47,553 nucleotides of DNA from Hyphomicrobium sp. (GTDB taxonomy: Bacteria > Pseudomonadota > Alphaproteobacteria > Rhizobiales > Hyphomicrobiaceae). Below, one piece after another: positions 26,314 to 34,373 of the stretch (positions are counted from its first letter, which is position 1; each line of letters begins with the position of its first letter). The notes below the pieces were generated by a model. That model ran no database searches. It saw only the letters and a list, made by a program, of their open reading frames with translations, and was not told the origin of the DNA. The DNA lies in NCBI RefSeq assembly GCF_020852195.1, contig NZ_JADZBI010000016.1, forward strand, positions 1 to 47,553. The letters are read 5' to 3'. The translations under genes and the position numbers were made by a program.

Positions 26314-27524
26314 CTGAGCCGAAGTCACCTTTGGATCTCGGGTCGCTGCCCGACTTCAATGCGGATAAACCCGACGAGCTGCCAACTATTGGCTTCGAGT
26401 CCGACCCAGAGAACCCCTTTGCAGAAGATTCCGAATCCATCCTCACGCGATTCTGGAAGAGCATCAAGGGCAGCTGGACCACCAAGCAAGCGCCGATGGC
26501 GAGCGCTTTCTCGCCTGCCTTGCTCCATATCCGGGCCTTGGAGGCGGCGTCCCAATTCAATGTGCGCGGCGAGGACGCCATCGTCGCCGTCATCGATTCC
26601 GGTTGTTGGGCAGATCATCCCAACCTCAGGGGACGAGTCCTTCCGGGCGTCGCGTTCCTCGGCGGACAGAGCAGCACGGATACGTCGGACAGCTACGGTC
26701 ACGGCACCAGCGTCGCAGGGTTGATTGCCGGCAACGCTAACCTGGGCGTGGCGCCAAAGGCCAAGATCCTCCCCATCAAAGTCATCCGAGATAATCGCGA
26801 TACGACCAACTTGATGGACAGAATTGCCGCTGCGCTAGAATGGCTTGTCGGCCAACCAAATCTCGTTGCCGTCAACATCTCGCTTGGCAACGACGAAAAT
26901 TACTCGAGCCTGGCCAGTCTCCCGGCGGAGCTCACCTCTTCCCACCACCGCATTTCCACTGCGATCACGGCATTGCGCCAGGCCAGGATCCCGATCGTCG
27001 CCGCAGCCGGCAACGCCTACGCAATGCATGCTTCGTCCGTTGGGATGTGCTATCCGGCGGTGATACCTGAAATCGTCAGCGTCGGAGCGGTACATTCCAG
27101 TGCATCGGTGACGAACACCACTTACTCGTTCGGAAATGCCAAAACGTTCCAATCGCACTTGGACGCCATGGCGCCGTTCTCGCAGCGCCTGCCGCAAACC
27201 AGTAATCAAGCTTTTACGCGCCTCATCGCCCCGGGCGCGCCAGTTTTGGTAACCCACGCCGATGGGAGGTTTACCAGCGAAAGCGGCACCAGCCTTGCTG
27301 CTCCGCTGGTTGCGGGTGTCATTGCCCTCATGCAGCAGCTCAACATACGGACGCGAGGCACCCGAGCCGAATGTCGGGAAATCGAAAATTGGATCATGCA
27401 AGGTGCCAAGAAGGTCGTCGATGCGCCGGGTGGGCATGTGAACGTGAACAACACCGGCGCAACGTTCTGTCGCCTCGATGCATTCGGCGCATTGAATCAA
27501 GTAGCTCAAGCCAGCACGCCGTAA
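26310..27524 (+). CDS. Subtilisin-like serine protease (S8) without signal peptide
   Basis: A 404-residue subtilase. The triad is Asp96 in IVAVIDSG, His131 in SYGHGTSVAGLIAG and Ser328 in SGTSLAAPLVAGV, with the oxyanion Asn in VAAAGNAYA. The first 60 residues are acidic and Pro-rich (LPDFNADKPDELP...) with no Sec or Tat signal and no clear inhibitory propeptide. The enzyme is thus predicted to be cytoplasmic, or exported in an unusual way, while its four operon partners are exported. The ATG at 26310 overlaps the trypsin-like stop (ATGA). A longer in-frame start at 26196 would add no signal peptide either. It is the last gene of the operon. What it cuts is unknown. Confidence 0.87.
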   Translation: MTEPKSPLDLGSLPDFNADKPDELPTIGFESDPENPFAEDSESILTRFWKSIKGSWTTKQAPMASAFSPALLHIRALEAASQFNVRGEDAIVAVIDSGCWADHPNLRGRVLPGVAFLGGQSSTDTSDSYGHGTSVAGLIAGNANLGVAPKAKILPIKVIRDNRDTTNLMDRIAAALEWLVGQPNLVAVNISLGNDENYSSLASLPAELTSSHHRISTAITALRQARIPIVAAAGNAYAMHASSVGMCYPAVIPEIVSVGAVHSSASVTNTTYSFGNAKTFQSHLDAMAPFSQRLPQTSNQAFTRLIAPGAPVLVTHADGRFTSESGTSLAAPLVAGVIALMQQLNIRTRGTRAECREIENWIMQGAKKVVDAPGGHVNVNNTGATFCRLDAFGALNQVAQASTP

Positions 27525-28213
27525 GCTACAAATGCCAACGAGTCTCATTTTTCAGCGACTACGCGAGAGCAGACGTGAGTAAACGACGATTTGCATCCCT
27601 GCATACCTTCGGTATCCGCACTTCTCGCCAAAGCGGACCATTTACCTCGAGCCACCGCACAGGTTGATCAATGGTCGCCCACTTCTGCTTCTGGGAACGT
27701 CAGCACTGTCGCATGACGGAGGGTACTTCCGATAACCGGTTGAACGCCGTCGCATCGGCGTTGGTGGAGATCACGCTTCCCGCCCGTCGAATGGTCAACG
27801 AGGAATAGATCACGCAGATCCAGCGCCTCGATCAGTTCCGCCAGGTCGTCCGCGTACGGGTCCATGTTGTGGCCGTCCCAAGTCTGGTCGGAGCGGCCAT
27901 GGCTGCGGCGGTCATCGGCCACAGCATTGATTTTCGGGACTCACAAGCTCAAGCAGGTGCACGCCCTGAGCGCCAGTTGGCCGGACCAGCAGCGTCAGCT
28001 CGGGTTCAAATAGGACCGAGCCAATCGAAGGCACACCGGTACCACCTCAAAGTCGATAGGAGACTTTCGGCGCTAGAGGTCGGTGGACTCGGCACCATAT
28101 GCGTCTCTCCGGTCGCTTGCCGACGGACGTCCGCCGTTAAGTCGCGGACAGCGCCCGAGAAAATCCCGGCCATAGCAGAGACTCACATTTTATGCATCAA
28201 TATCAATAAGTTA
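27525..28213. other. Decayed intergenic region between protease operon and tRNA-Ser
   Basis: About 690 bases with no intact gene. The part at 27770-27925 is a hydrolase remnant (listed separately). The rest has short broken frames on both strands and no recognisable integrase, insertion-sequence end or att-like copy of the tRNA 3' end. It looks like a junction where older genes were lost. Confidence 0.5.
27770..27925 (-). pseudogene. Alpha/beta-hydrolase (chloroperoxidase-type) remnant
   Basis: The reverse strand encodes [20 protein letters not shown], then [28 protein letters not shown]. This matches the oxyanion/nucleophile-elbow part of non-haem chloroperoxidase-like hydrolases (DRRGHGRSDQPW...YADDLAALIEALDL...GHSTGG). 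The Ser elbow is kept, but the usual Gly before the His is Asp. Homology stops on both sides: no N-terminal strand region upstream and no lid or catalytic Asp/His after the elbow. Only about 50 of some 275 residues remain, so this is a fragment and not a working enzyme. Confidence 0.65.
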
Positions 28214-28303
28214 TGGCGGAGAGGGAGGGATTCGAACCCCCGGTACCCTTGCGAGTACTCCGCATTTCGAGTGCGGCGCGATCGACCACTCTGCCACCTC
28301 TCC
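28214..28303 (-). tRNA. tRNA-Ser (anticodon CGA)
   Basis: On the reverse strand the gene begins GGAGAGGTGGCAGAGTGG and ends CCTCTCC-G-CCA with an encoded CCA (28214-28216). The 7-bp acceptor stem GGAGAGG/CCTCTCC is perfect. The anticodon loop CTCGAAA gives anticodon CGA (28267-28269), reading UCG. A long variable arm follows, as in class II serine tRNAs, and the T arm has GGTTCGAATCC. The size of 90 bases is right for tRNA-Ser. Its 3' end faces the accessory region on the left. Confidence 0.96.
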
Positions 28304-28473
28304 GGCCGGGCCCGGATCGCGCGCGATGACGTGGTCGATCACCGAGCGCCTGCGAGCCGAGCGCTGCTGAATAGCGGGTGAGCGCCCGCCGCGCAAGAGC
28401 AGCGAGACCCGCTGTGCCGTCGTTGCACAAATGAGCCTCGCCTGCGGCACCGGCCGAGGCCCGTCTTCCCGCG

Positions 28474-28944
28474 TTAAGGCCGCAAATAGGAGGGGTTGAC
28501 GATCCGCGTCTTGACGTCCGCCTCGTCGAACAAGGGCGTGGCCTCGGCCGCGGGCCGGTGGCGCGGGATAGACGTCTCGGTCCCAAGCCAGGCATCCGAG
28601 AACGCGAGTATGCCCTTGAACAGCGCCGCCTTCTTGGCGAGGGTCTGGAACGCCTCCTCGCGGTCGGTCTCGTCCCAATTGAGATGCAGCTCGACGACCG
28701 TCTCGTACAGCTCCTTGAATTTCGCACCGCGACCCTTGGACTCCATGGCCTCGGCCAGCACCAGGAATTGCCCGAGCTCCACGATGAGCGCCTCCGTCGG
28801 ACGCGCACCGTCGGGATCCGAGAAATGGTCCTCAAGATAGGCAAGCGTCCGCGCCAGCACGCGCGTGCGCGCTGCCATGGTCCGTTCGTCCGCATCGCGG
28901 TCGAATCCCAAAAGCGATGCCCACTCCTTAGCCGACCCGATCAT
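28474..28944 (-). CDS. Conserved hypothetical protein
   Basis: A soluble protein of about 156 residues that I do not recognise. It begins MIGSAKEWASLLGFDRDADE and is mainly helical, with many Glu and Arg residues and a C-terminal stretch PLFDEADVKTRIVNPSYLRP. There is no signal peptide, membrane helix or metal motif. The start at 28944 has a G-run about eight bases upstream; an in-frame ATG 45 bases further up is possible. Strong third-position GC and the lack of a comparable frame on the other strand support it as a real gene. It lies alone, 170 bases from the tRNA. Confidence 0.6.
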   Translation of the reverse strand: MIGSAKEWASLLGFDRDADERTMAARTRVLARTLAYLEDHFSDPDGARPTEALIVELGQFLVLAEAMESKGRGAKFKELYETVVELHLNWDETDREEAFQTLAKKAALFKGILAFSDAWLGTETSIPRHRPAAEATPLFDEADVKTRIVNPSYLRP

Positions 28945-29227
28945 GGGTTCGCCCCCGTCTTCGCGACGAACGTCGCACGAGCGCGACATTCGCGGATCCG
29001 GCCCTACAATCAAATCAAGGCGGTGAAGGGGCCACGCTACCGCGCGGAAAACTCCGAAGAACCGATAGGGTTTTCGAGCGTTGGTGCTAGACCATGATCG
29101 CCTCAGACCTATCGGTCCGAAGCGCGAATCACAGGTCTCGCCAAAGACCTGCGGTGTGATTGCGATCCGATCCAGGCCAATCACGCTCCAGGCCGAAACA
29201 CGATCACGACATCCTTGGAGGTCGACA

Positions 29228-29557
29228 GTGTCCACTTGGCTCCGACTCGCAATACGACGCACGGCCGCCATCGCCATCGCCGCGGTAGGCATGAGCGCAG
29301 CGGCCGCAGCGCAGTCCGGCGTCGGGCAGTCCTGCGGCGGACCGGCTGGGCCGAACTGCTCGGTCGGCCTCTTCTGCGAGGTCGAGCCGGGCAAATGCAA
29401 GGACGACGACCCGACGGGCACCTGCGTGGTCCGCACCGAAGCCTGCACGAAGATCTACCAGCCGGTCTGCGGCTGCGACGGGAAGACCTACGCCAACGAT
29501 TGCATGCGCATCGCGGCCGCCGCCCGCAAGAGCCACGACGGCGAGTGCCGAGACTGA
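29228..29557 (+). CDS. Secreted Kazal-type protease inhibitor domain protein
   Basis: A 109-residue exported protein. A signal peptide (about 1-28, RRTAAIAIAAVGMSAAAAAQ) is followed by a short Cys-rich lead (QSCGGPAGPNCSVGLFCE...GKC) and a Kazal domain: TCVVRTEACTKIYQPVCGCD, then GKTYANDC and a final HDGEC. The PVCGCDGKTYANDC core is the family hallmark; such domains plug serine proteases in a substrate-like manner. The GTG start at 29228 has TTGGAGG seven bases upstream. It lies 1.7 kb from a trypsin-like/subtilisin-like protease pair, but a tRNA and an unrelated gene intervene, so a link is only possible. It could act on host or competitor proteases. Confidence 0.82.
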   Translation: MSTWLRLAIRRTAAIAIAAVGMSAAAAAQSGVGQSCGGPAGPNCSVGLFCEVEPGKCKDDDPTGTCVVRTEACTKIYQPVCGCDGKTYANDCMRIAAAARKSHDGECRD

Positions 29558-29563
29558 CCTCTT

Positions 29564-30247
29564 TCACAAATCCCGGAATCGCGCCGTCTGCGCGATGAGA
29601 ACCCCGAGACGACGATGGCGGAGTGCGAGCGTGAACTGGAACGCGCCGCCGCCCTTGTCACGATGCACGACCTCCACGGTGCCTGGCTCGATGAGCCGAG
29701 GAACGAGCACGCGCAAGCGCCCGATGGTGAGGAAGTACCGCACCGAACGGAACACCAGCGCCCCCTCCTCCTCGGCCACCGCGAGCGACATGCCGACCCC
29801 GCATCCGACATGCTCCTCGAGACCGGTAGGCCCGGAGAAGCACTTGGCCGAATGGATCACCTGGGGGAACCTTCCGGCACGCGCGTACGTGCGCGTCCAA
29901 CTCTGCCCGCCGAGCCCGGCGTTCTCCATCACCGCGACGGTTGTGGGACCCGTCATGCCGTCGTCGAGCGGCAACGGCGCCCCGATGGCGCGCGCGAGGA
30001 AGGATAGTAGCCACCCAACGCGCGAAAGACGCGTCTCCAGCACCTCACCGGCATAAAGTACGACGTCGCCGGACACGAGTCGCTTCGAGAAGCGCCGCTG
30101 CACCGCGACCGGCAGCCGCGCCCATCCCACCTCTCCGACCAGGGCGCGGAAGCGCAGATCGACCACGCCATCACCGAGCTCGAGATGCGGACGCTCCTCG
30201 GAGAGTGGAACGGTCTGAGGCGCGTCGTCGGCAGGCAAGGCGATCAT
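29564..30247 (-). CDS. DUF4166 domain protein
   Basis: A protein of 227 residues matching the DUF4166 pattern: FRALVGEVGWARLPVAVQRRF near the start, WTRTYARAGRFPQVIHSAK in the middle, and RLRVLVPRLIEPGTVEVVHRDKGGGAFQFTLALRH towards the end. The family is of unknown biochemical function and is often fused to or next to saccharopine dehydrogenase-like or NAD-binding proteins. ATG 30247 is chosen because GGAAGG lies about nine bases upstream. It is probably the second gene of an operon with the GbsR-type regulator, 39 bases away. No membrane segment is evident. Confidence 0.72.
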   Translation of the reverse strand: MIALPADDAPQTVPLSEERPHLELGDGVVDLRFRALVGEVGWARLPVAVQRRFSKRLVSGDVVLYAGEVLETRLSRVGWLLSFLARAIGAPLPLDDGMTGPTTVAVMENAGLGGQSWTRTYARAGRFPQVIHSAKCFSGPTGLEEHVGCGVGMSLAVAEEEGALVFRSVRYFLTIGRLRVLVPRLIEPGTVEVVHRDKGGGAFQFTLALRHRRLGVLIAQTARFRDL

Positions 30248-30286
30248 TGGCGGATTCCTTCCCATCGATTGTCCGGTCAGAGCCCT

Positions 30287-30874
30287 CTACGTGTCTCCCC
30301 GGGTGCGCTTGGCGCGCCCACCCCTGGTCAACCCCGCGAAGCGGGCCACGGCGCCTCCCATCTTGATGAGCTTGGCCAGCACCGGCGTCGGCAGTTGCAG
30401 CACCTCGTCGAAGCTGCGCGCCACGCCCTCCGTGAAGTCGAGCATGGTGCGGAACCGGCGGCGCACCTCGCCCGAGACCCGCGGGTCGTCCTCGGCCGCC
30501 GCGAGGCATTGGCGCAAGGCCAGGATCGCGGGATCGATCTCCCGCGTCTTGCGGCCGGCCGCGATGCGCCGGACCATCTCGAAAACGTCCGCTTCCGCCT
30601 CGTAGAAATCGCGCCGATCGCCGAGCACCGAGGCGCGCCGGATCAGCGACCAGGCCAGGAGCTCCCTGAGCGAGGTGGAAACGTTCGAGCGCGCGAGGTG
30701 GAGCCGCTCGGCAATCTCCTCGGCCGCGAGTGGCCGGTCCGAGACGTAGAGCAGTGCATGGATCTGCGAGACGGAGCGGTTGACGCCCCATACGGCGCCC
30801 ATCTCGCCCCAGGCAACCACGAACCGCTCGACGGCAGGCGGTAGCGCGGCTGTTTGTACTGTTATTTCTGTCAT
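30287..30874 (-). CDS. GbsR/MarR-family transcriptional regulator
   Basis: A winged-helix regulator of about 195 residues. The start VERFVVAWGEMGAVWGVNRSVSQIHALLY and the HTH PLAAEEIAERLHLARSNVSTSLRELL, then wing IRRASVLGDRRDFYEAE, are typical of the GbsR branch of MarR, whose studied members repress osmoprotectant genes. The start ATG at 30874 lies in the centre of a perfect 20-bp palindrome (30864-30883) and has no ribosome site, so translation may be leaderless or start elsewhere (an in-frame ATG is at 30919). The palindrome suggests it represses itself together with the DUF4166 gene behind it. No osmoprotectant transporter is nearby, so the controlled process is unknown. Confidence 0.85.
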   Translation of the reverse strand: MTEITVQTAALPPAVERFVVAWGEMGAVWGVNRSVSQIHALLYVSDRPLAAEEIAERLHLARSNVSTSLRELLAWSLIRRASVLGDRRDFYEAEADVFEMVRRIAAGRKTREIDPAILALRQCLAAAEDDPRVSGEVRRRFRTMLDFTEGVARSFDEVLQLPTPVLAKLIKMGGAVARFAGLTRGGRAKRTRGDT

Positions 30875-30883
30875 GACAGAAAT
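30864..30883. promoter_or_regulatory. 20-bp perfect palindrome over the GbsR start codon
   Basis: ATTTCTGTCA at 30864-30873 is followed directly by its exact reverse complement. The central CATG supplies the start codon of the leftward regulator gene. A perfect 20-bp palindrome in GC-rich DNA is unlikely by chance and is the expected size of a dimer operator, so autorepression is the simplest reading. Confidence 0.7.
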
Positions 30884-31117
30884 TAAAGAACGAAACTTGG
30901 GCGGCGTCAAGGCCCACATTGCAGCCGGCCGTGACGAGCAACCGGTCCGAGCGGACGTAGGACGCGCCCGCGCGGATCACCGACGCGCGAAAAATATTGT
31001 TGCCGCGAATTCTGAAACGCCGGCGCCGCGCCGGTCGTAGCTGAGCCCATCACGAAGCGAAGGAGCCATAGCGCTCCATTCGCCTCGCGATCGAGAACGC
31101 AATCAAGGAGAACCGTC

Positions 31118-31672
31118 ATGTCGAAGTTTCTCAAGTCTTTCGTGCTGGCCGGCGTGCTTGCATTGGCTGCCCCCGCCTTCGCCAACACCGTCATGGTCGG
31201 CGGCGAGGAGATGTTTCCGACCAAGACCATCGTCGAGAATGCCGTGAAGTCCGCCGACCACACGACGCTTGTTACCGCGGTCAAAGCCGCCGGCCTCGTC
31301 GACACCCTCTCGGGCAAAGGCCCATTCACGGTATTCGCCCCGGTCAATGCCGCCTTCGCCGCGCTCCCCGCCGGCACCGTCGACACGCTGCTGAAGCCCG
31401 AGAACAAGGATCAGCTCACCGGCGTCTTGACCTACCACGTCGTTGCCGGTCGCCTGACCGTCGATGACCTCAAGGCATGGATCAAGAAGGGTCGCGGCAC
31501 GGCCGAGCTCAAGACCGTCGCCGGCGGCAAGCTGTGGGCGTCGATGAACGGTCCGAGCAATATCATGCTGAAGGACGAGAACGGCGGCTGGGCCAACATC
31601 ACGATCTACGACGTGATGCAGTCGAACGGCGTCATTCACGCCATCGACAAAGTTCTGATGCCAAGGTCGTAG
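31118..31672 (+). CDS. Secreted fasciclin-domain protein
   Basis: A 184-residue exported protein. The signal peptide MSKFLKSFVLAGVLALAAPAFA is followed by one fasciclin (FAS1) domain from about residue 35 to the end. The conserved H1 box TVFAPVNAAFAALP, the YHVVAG segment and the H2 box GVIHAIDKVLMP are all clear. FAS1 proteins are extracellular or periplasmic and take part in adhesion; no enzyme activity is expected. AAGGAG lies seven bases before the ATG. It appears to be transcribed alone. Confidence 0.92.
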   Translation: MSKFLKSFVLAGVLALAAPAFANTVMVGGEEMFPTKTIVENAVKSADHTTLVTAVKAAGLVDTLSGKGPFTVFAPVNAAFAALPAGTVDTLLKPENKDQLTGVLTYHVVAGRLTVDDLKAWIKKGRGTAELKTVAGGKLWASMNGPSNIMLKDENGGWANITIYDVMQSNGVIHAIDKVLMPRS

Positions 31673-31918
31673 AAGATTCAGCCCTGACCGATCGTACGAA
31701 AGCGGGCACGGCGACCGGATCGCCGGGCCCGTCGCGCTGTGCGCTACTCCGCGGGCGGCCGCCCAGACCTGCCCAGTTCTTCATCTTCCGGCGGATCAGG
31801 GGTGCACACTCTACGAGCACATGGTAATGCAATAGGCATCAGAGACCAGTCCGGTCCCCGGAAACGCTGGATTTTCCTCATGCGCGAAGATTGGCCCGGC
31901 TCTTGCCATAAGTAGAAC

Positions 31919-33358
31919 ATGGAGCAGATCAGGGTCGCGGAGTTGAAGCCAGCCTTTGACGAGATGAACGGCTTCGGACAGGGCGTCCGGGAGCCATACG
32001 CTGCTGTCGCCGAATGGCTGAAATCCTTGCGCGTCGAGGATCTCCGTAAGAAGAGCGCGGAGGCCGAGCTGCTGTTCCGCCGCACCGGCATCACCTTCGC
32101 TGTCTACGGCGATACCGAGGCGGCCGAGCGCCTGATCCCGTTCGACATGATCCCGCGCATCATCGCCGCCGCCGAATGGCGCCGCATGACGGCCGGCATC
32201 GAGCAGCGCGTCAAGGCACTCAACGCCTTCATGTACGACATCTACCACCGCCAGGAGATCATCAAGGCGGGGCGCATCCCGGCCGAGCTGGTGATCCAGA
32301 ACAGCGCCTTCGTCCCCGAGATGATCGGCGTCGAGCCGGCGCTCGGCATCTATTCGCACATCATCGGCATCGACATCGTACGCACCGGCGAGAACGAGTT
32401 CTACGTCCTCGAGGATAACACGCGCACGCCGTCCGGCGTCTCCTATATGCTGGAGAATCGCGAGACGATGATGCACATGTTCCCGAATCTGTTCGCCGAG
32501 AACCGCGTCGCTCCCATCGAGACCTATCCCGACAACCTGCGCAAGACCCTCGAAAGCGTAGCCCCTGAGAGGCTCGACGACGATCCCGTCATCGCCGTGC
32601 TGACGCCGGGCCTCTATAATAGCGCCTACTTCGAGCACGCGTTCCTCGCCGACCAGATGGGCGTCGAGTTGGTGGAGGCTCCCGACCTCGTCGTCGAGGA
32701 CGGGGTGCTCAACATGAAGACGACGCAGGGCCTCTGCCGCGTCGACGTGCTCTATCGGCGCGTCGACGACGCCTTCCTAGATCCGCTGACCTTCAACCCT
32801 GAATCGGTCCTCGGCGTGCCCGGCCTCTTCGACGTCTACCGCGCCGGCAACGTCACCATCGTCAACGCGCCCGGTGCCGGCATCGCCGACGACAAGGCCA
32901 TCTACAGCTACATTCCTGAGATCATTGAGTTCTACATGGGCCGTCCGCCCATCCTGAAGAACGTGCCGACCTACAATTGCCGCAAGGCCGACGCGCTGAA
33001 GTACGTGCTCGAGAACATGGCCGATCTTGTCGTCAAGGAGGTGCACGGCTCGGGCGGCTACGGCATGCTCGTCGGCCCCACCGCGACCAAGGAGGAGATC
33101 GAGGCGTTCCGTGCCCGCGTCAAGGCCAAGCCGGACAACTACATTGCCCAGCCCACACTGTCGCTGTCGACCTGCCCTACGCTGGTCGAGGACGGCATCG
33201 CTCCCCGCCATCTCGACTTGCGGCCCTTCGTACTGATCGGCGACGAGGTGCGCCTCGTTCCTGGCGGGCTGACGCGCGTTGCGCTGCGCAAGGGCTCGCT
33301 CGTCGTCAACTCGAGTCAGGGAGGCGGCACGAAAGATACGTGGGTGCTCCAGGACTGA
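31919..33358 (+). CDS. Circularly permuted ATP-grasp peptide ligase-like protein
   Basis: A 479-residue member of the circularly permuted ATP-grasp (former DUF404/DUF407) family. Typical segments are FDMIPRIIAAAEW, RVKALNAFMYDIYH, YVLEDNTRTPSGVSYMLENR and the nucleotide-binding VKEVHGSGGYGMLVGP, with RPFVLIGDEVRLVPGGLTRVA near the end. The family is predicted to form amide bonds, ATP-dependent, on peptides. It is the first of four genes on one strand: this gene, alpha-E, transglutaminase and Anbu. That set is conserved in many proteobacteria and has been proposed to make and process a peptide tag or metabolite. No membrane segment is seen; it should act in the cytoplasm. Confidence 0.93.
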   Translation: MEQIRVAELKPAFDEMNGFGQGVREPYAAVAEWLKSLRVEDLRKKSAEAELLFRRTGITFAVYGDTEAAERLIPFDMIPRIIAAAEWRRMTAGIEQRVKALNAFMYDIYHRQEIIKAGRIPAELVIQNSAFVPEMIGVEPALGIYSHIIGIDIVRTGENEFYVLEDNTRTPSGVSYMLENRETMMHMFPNLFAENRVAPIETYPDNLRKTLESVAPERLDDDPVIAVLTPGLYNSAYFEHAFLADQMGVELVEAPDLVVEDGVLNMKTTQGLCRVDVLYRRVDDAFLDPLTFNPESVLGVPGLFDVYRAGNVTIVNAPGAGIADDKAIYSYIPEIIEFYMGRPPILKNVPTYNCRKADALKYVLENMADLVVKEVHGSGGYGMLVGPTATKEEIEAFRARVKAKPDNYIAQPTLSLSTCPTLVEDGIAPRHLDLRPFVLIGDEVRLVPGGLTRVALRKGSLVVNSSQGGGTKDTWVLQD

Positions 33359-33418
33359 GCCTTCGACAAGGTCCATACAACGACCAAGAAACGCCATAGG
33401 GTAAGGGCGCACAACACG

Positions 33419-34366
33419 ATGCTAGGGCGCACCGCAAACGATCTTTTCTGGCTCTCCCGCTATGTCGAGCGCGCCGAGAACATGGCCCGCCTGATCGAGG
33501 CCGGCTACCGTATCGCGCTCTTGCCTCGCGTCGGCGAAGACGGCAAGCAGGAATGGGCCTCGACCCTCGAAAGTGCCGGCTGCGCCGAGCAGTACTACGC
33601 CAAGCACGGCACGCTGAGCACTCGCAACGTGGTCGATTTTCTTCTCTTCGACATCACCAATTCGTCGAGCATCCACGCCTGCCTCGCCACCGCCCGGCGC
33701 AACGCCCGTGCCCAACGCACGGCGCTGACCCGCGAGATGTGGGAATCGCTCAACGGCTCGTGGCTCGAGTTCCAGTCCATCCGGCCCGAAACGCTGCGTC
33801 CCGACGCCCTGCCGCGCATCCTCGACTGGATCAAGGAACGCTCGGCAGCCTATCGCGGCGCGCTCCTCAACACGATCCTTCGCAACGACACCTACTACTT
33901 CAGCCAGCTCGGCACCTTCCTCGAGCGGGCCGACAACACGGCGCGCATCCTCGACGTGAAGTATTACGTGCTCCTGCCCTCGACGAGCATGATCGGCTCC
34001 GGTGTCGACAACGCCCAGTGGGAAGCCATCCTGCGATCGGTCTCGGCGCACAGAAGCTACCGCTGGGTCTACAAGGACAGCTACCGCTCCTGGCGCATTG
34101 CCGACTACCTGATCCTGAACCGCGCCATGCCGCGCTCGCTGCGCGCCTGCTATAGCGAGATCGACAACGCCCTCGATGATCTCTCCGCGCTCTACGGCGA
34201 GGAGAAGCCCTGCCTTGAGACCGCCAAATCGACCCTCGCGCTGCTCGAGAAGGGCGACATCGACACCATCTTCCAGTCCGGCCTCCACGAGTTCCTGCTC
34301 GAGTTCATCGGGCGCAACAATCGCGTCGCGCACGAGGTCTCCGAGGCGTACCACTTCAATTCCTGA
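33419..34366 (+). CDS. Alpha-E domain protein
   Basis: A 315-residue all-helical protein of the alpha-E (DUF403) family, recognised by the start MLGRTANDLFWLSRYVERAENMARLIEAGYR, the middle GTFLERADNTARILDVKY and RSWRIADYLILNRAMPRSL. The function is unknown, but the gene is nearly always beside the circularly permuted ATP-grasp and transglutaminase genes, as here (60 bases after the first, 7 before the second). A role as substrate or scaffold of the predicted peptide-modifying complex has been suggested from that context. Confidence 0.93.
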   Translation: MLGRTANDLFWLSRYVERAENMARLIEAGYRIALLPRVGEDGKQEWASTLESAGCAEQYYAKHGTLSTRNVVDFLLFDITNSSSIHACLATARRNARAQRTALTREMWESLNGSWLEFQSIRPETLRPDALPRILDWIKERSAAYRGALLNTILRNDTYYFSQLGTFLERADNTARILDVKYYVLLPSTSMIGSGVDNAQWEAILRSVSAHRSYRWVYKDSYRSWRIADYLILNRAMPRSLRACYSEIDNALDDLSALYGEEKPCLETAKSTLALLEKGDIDTIFQSGLHEFLLEFIGRNNRVAHEVSEAYHFNS

Positions 34367-34373
34367 GGGGCGG

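Noticed and set aside
27525-28213. Integrase, insertion sequence or attachment repeat next to tRNA-Ser
   Set aside because: No transposase or integrase motif, terminal inverted repeats or second copy of the tRNA 3' end could be found.
31709-31725. Hairpin CGGCGA-N5-TCGCCG after the fasciclin gene as terminator
   Set aside because: The stem is only 6 bp, with no T-run, in GC-rich DNA where such hairpins are common.
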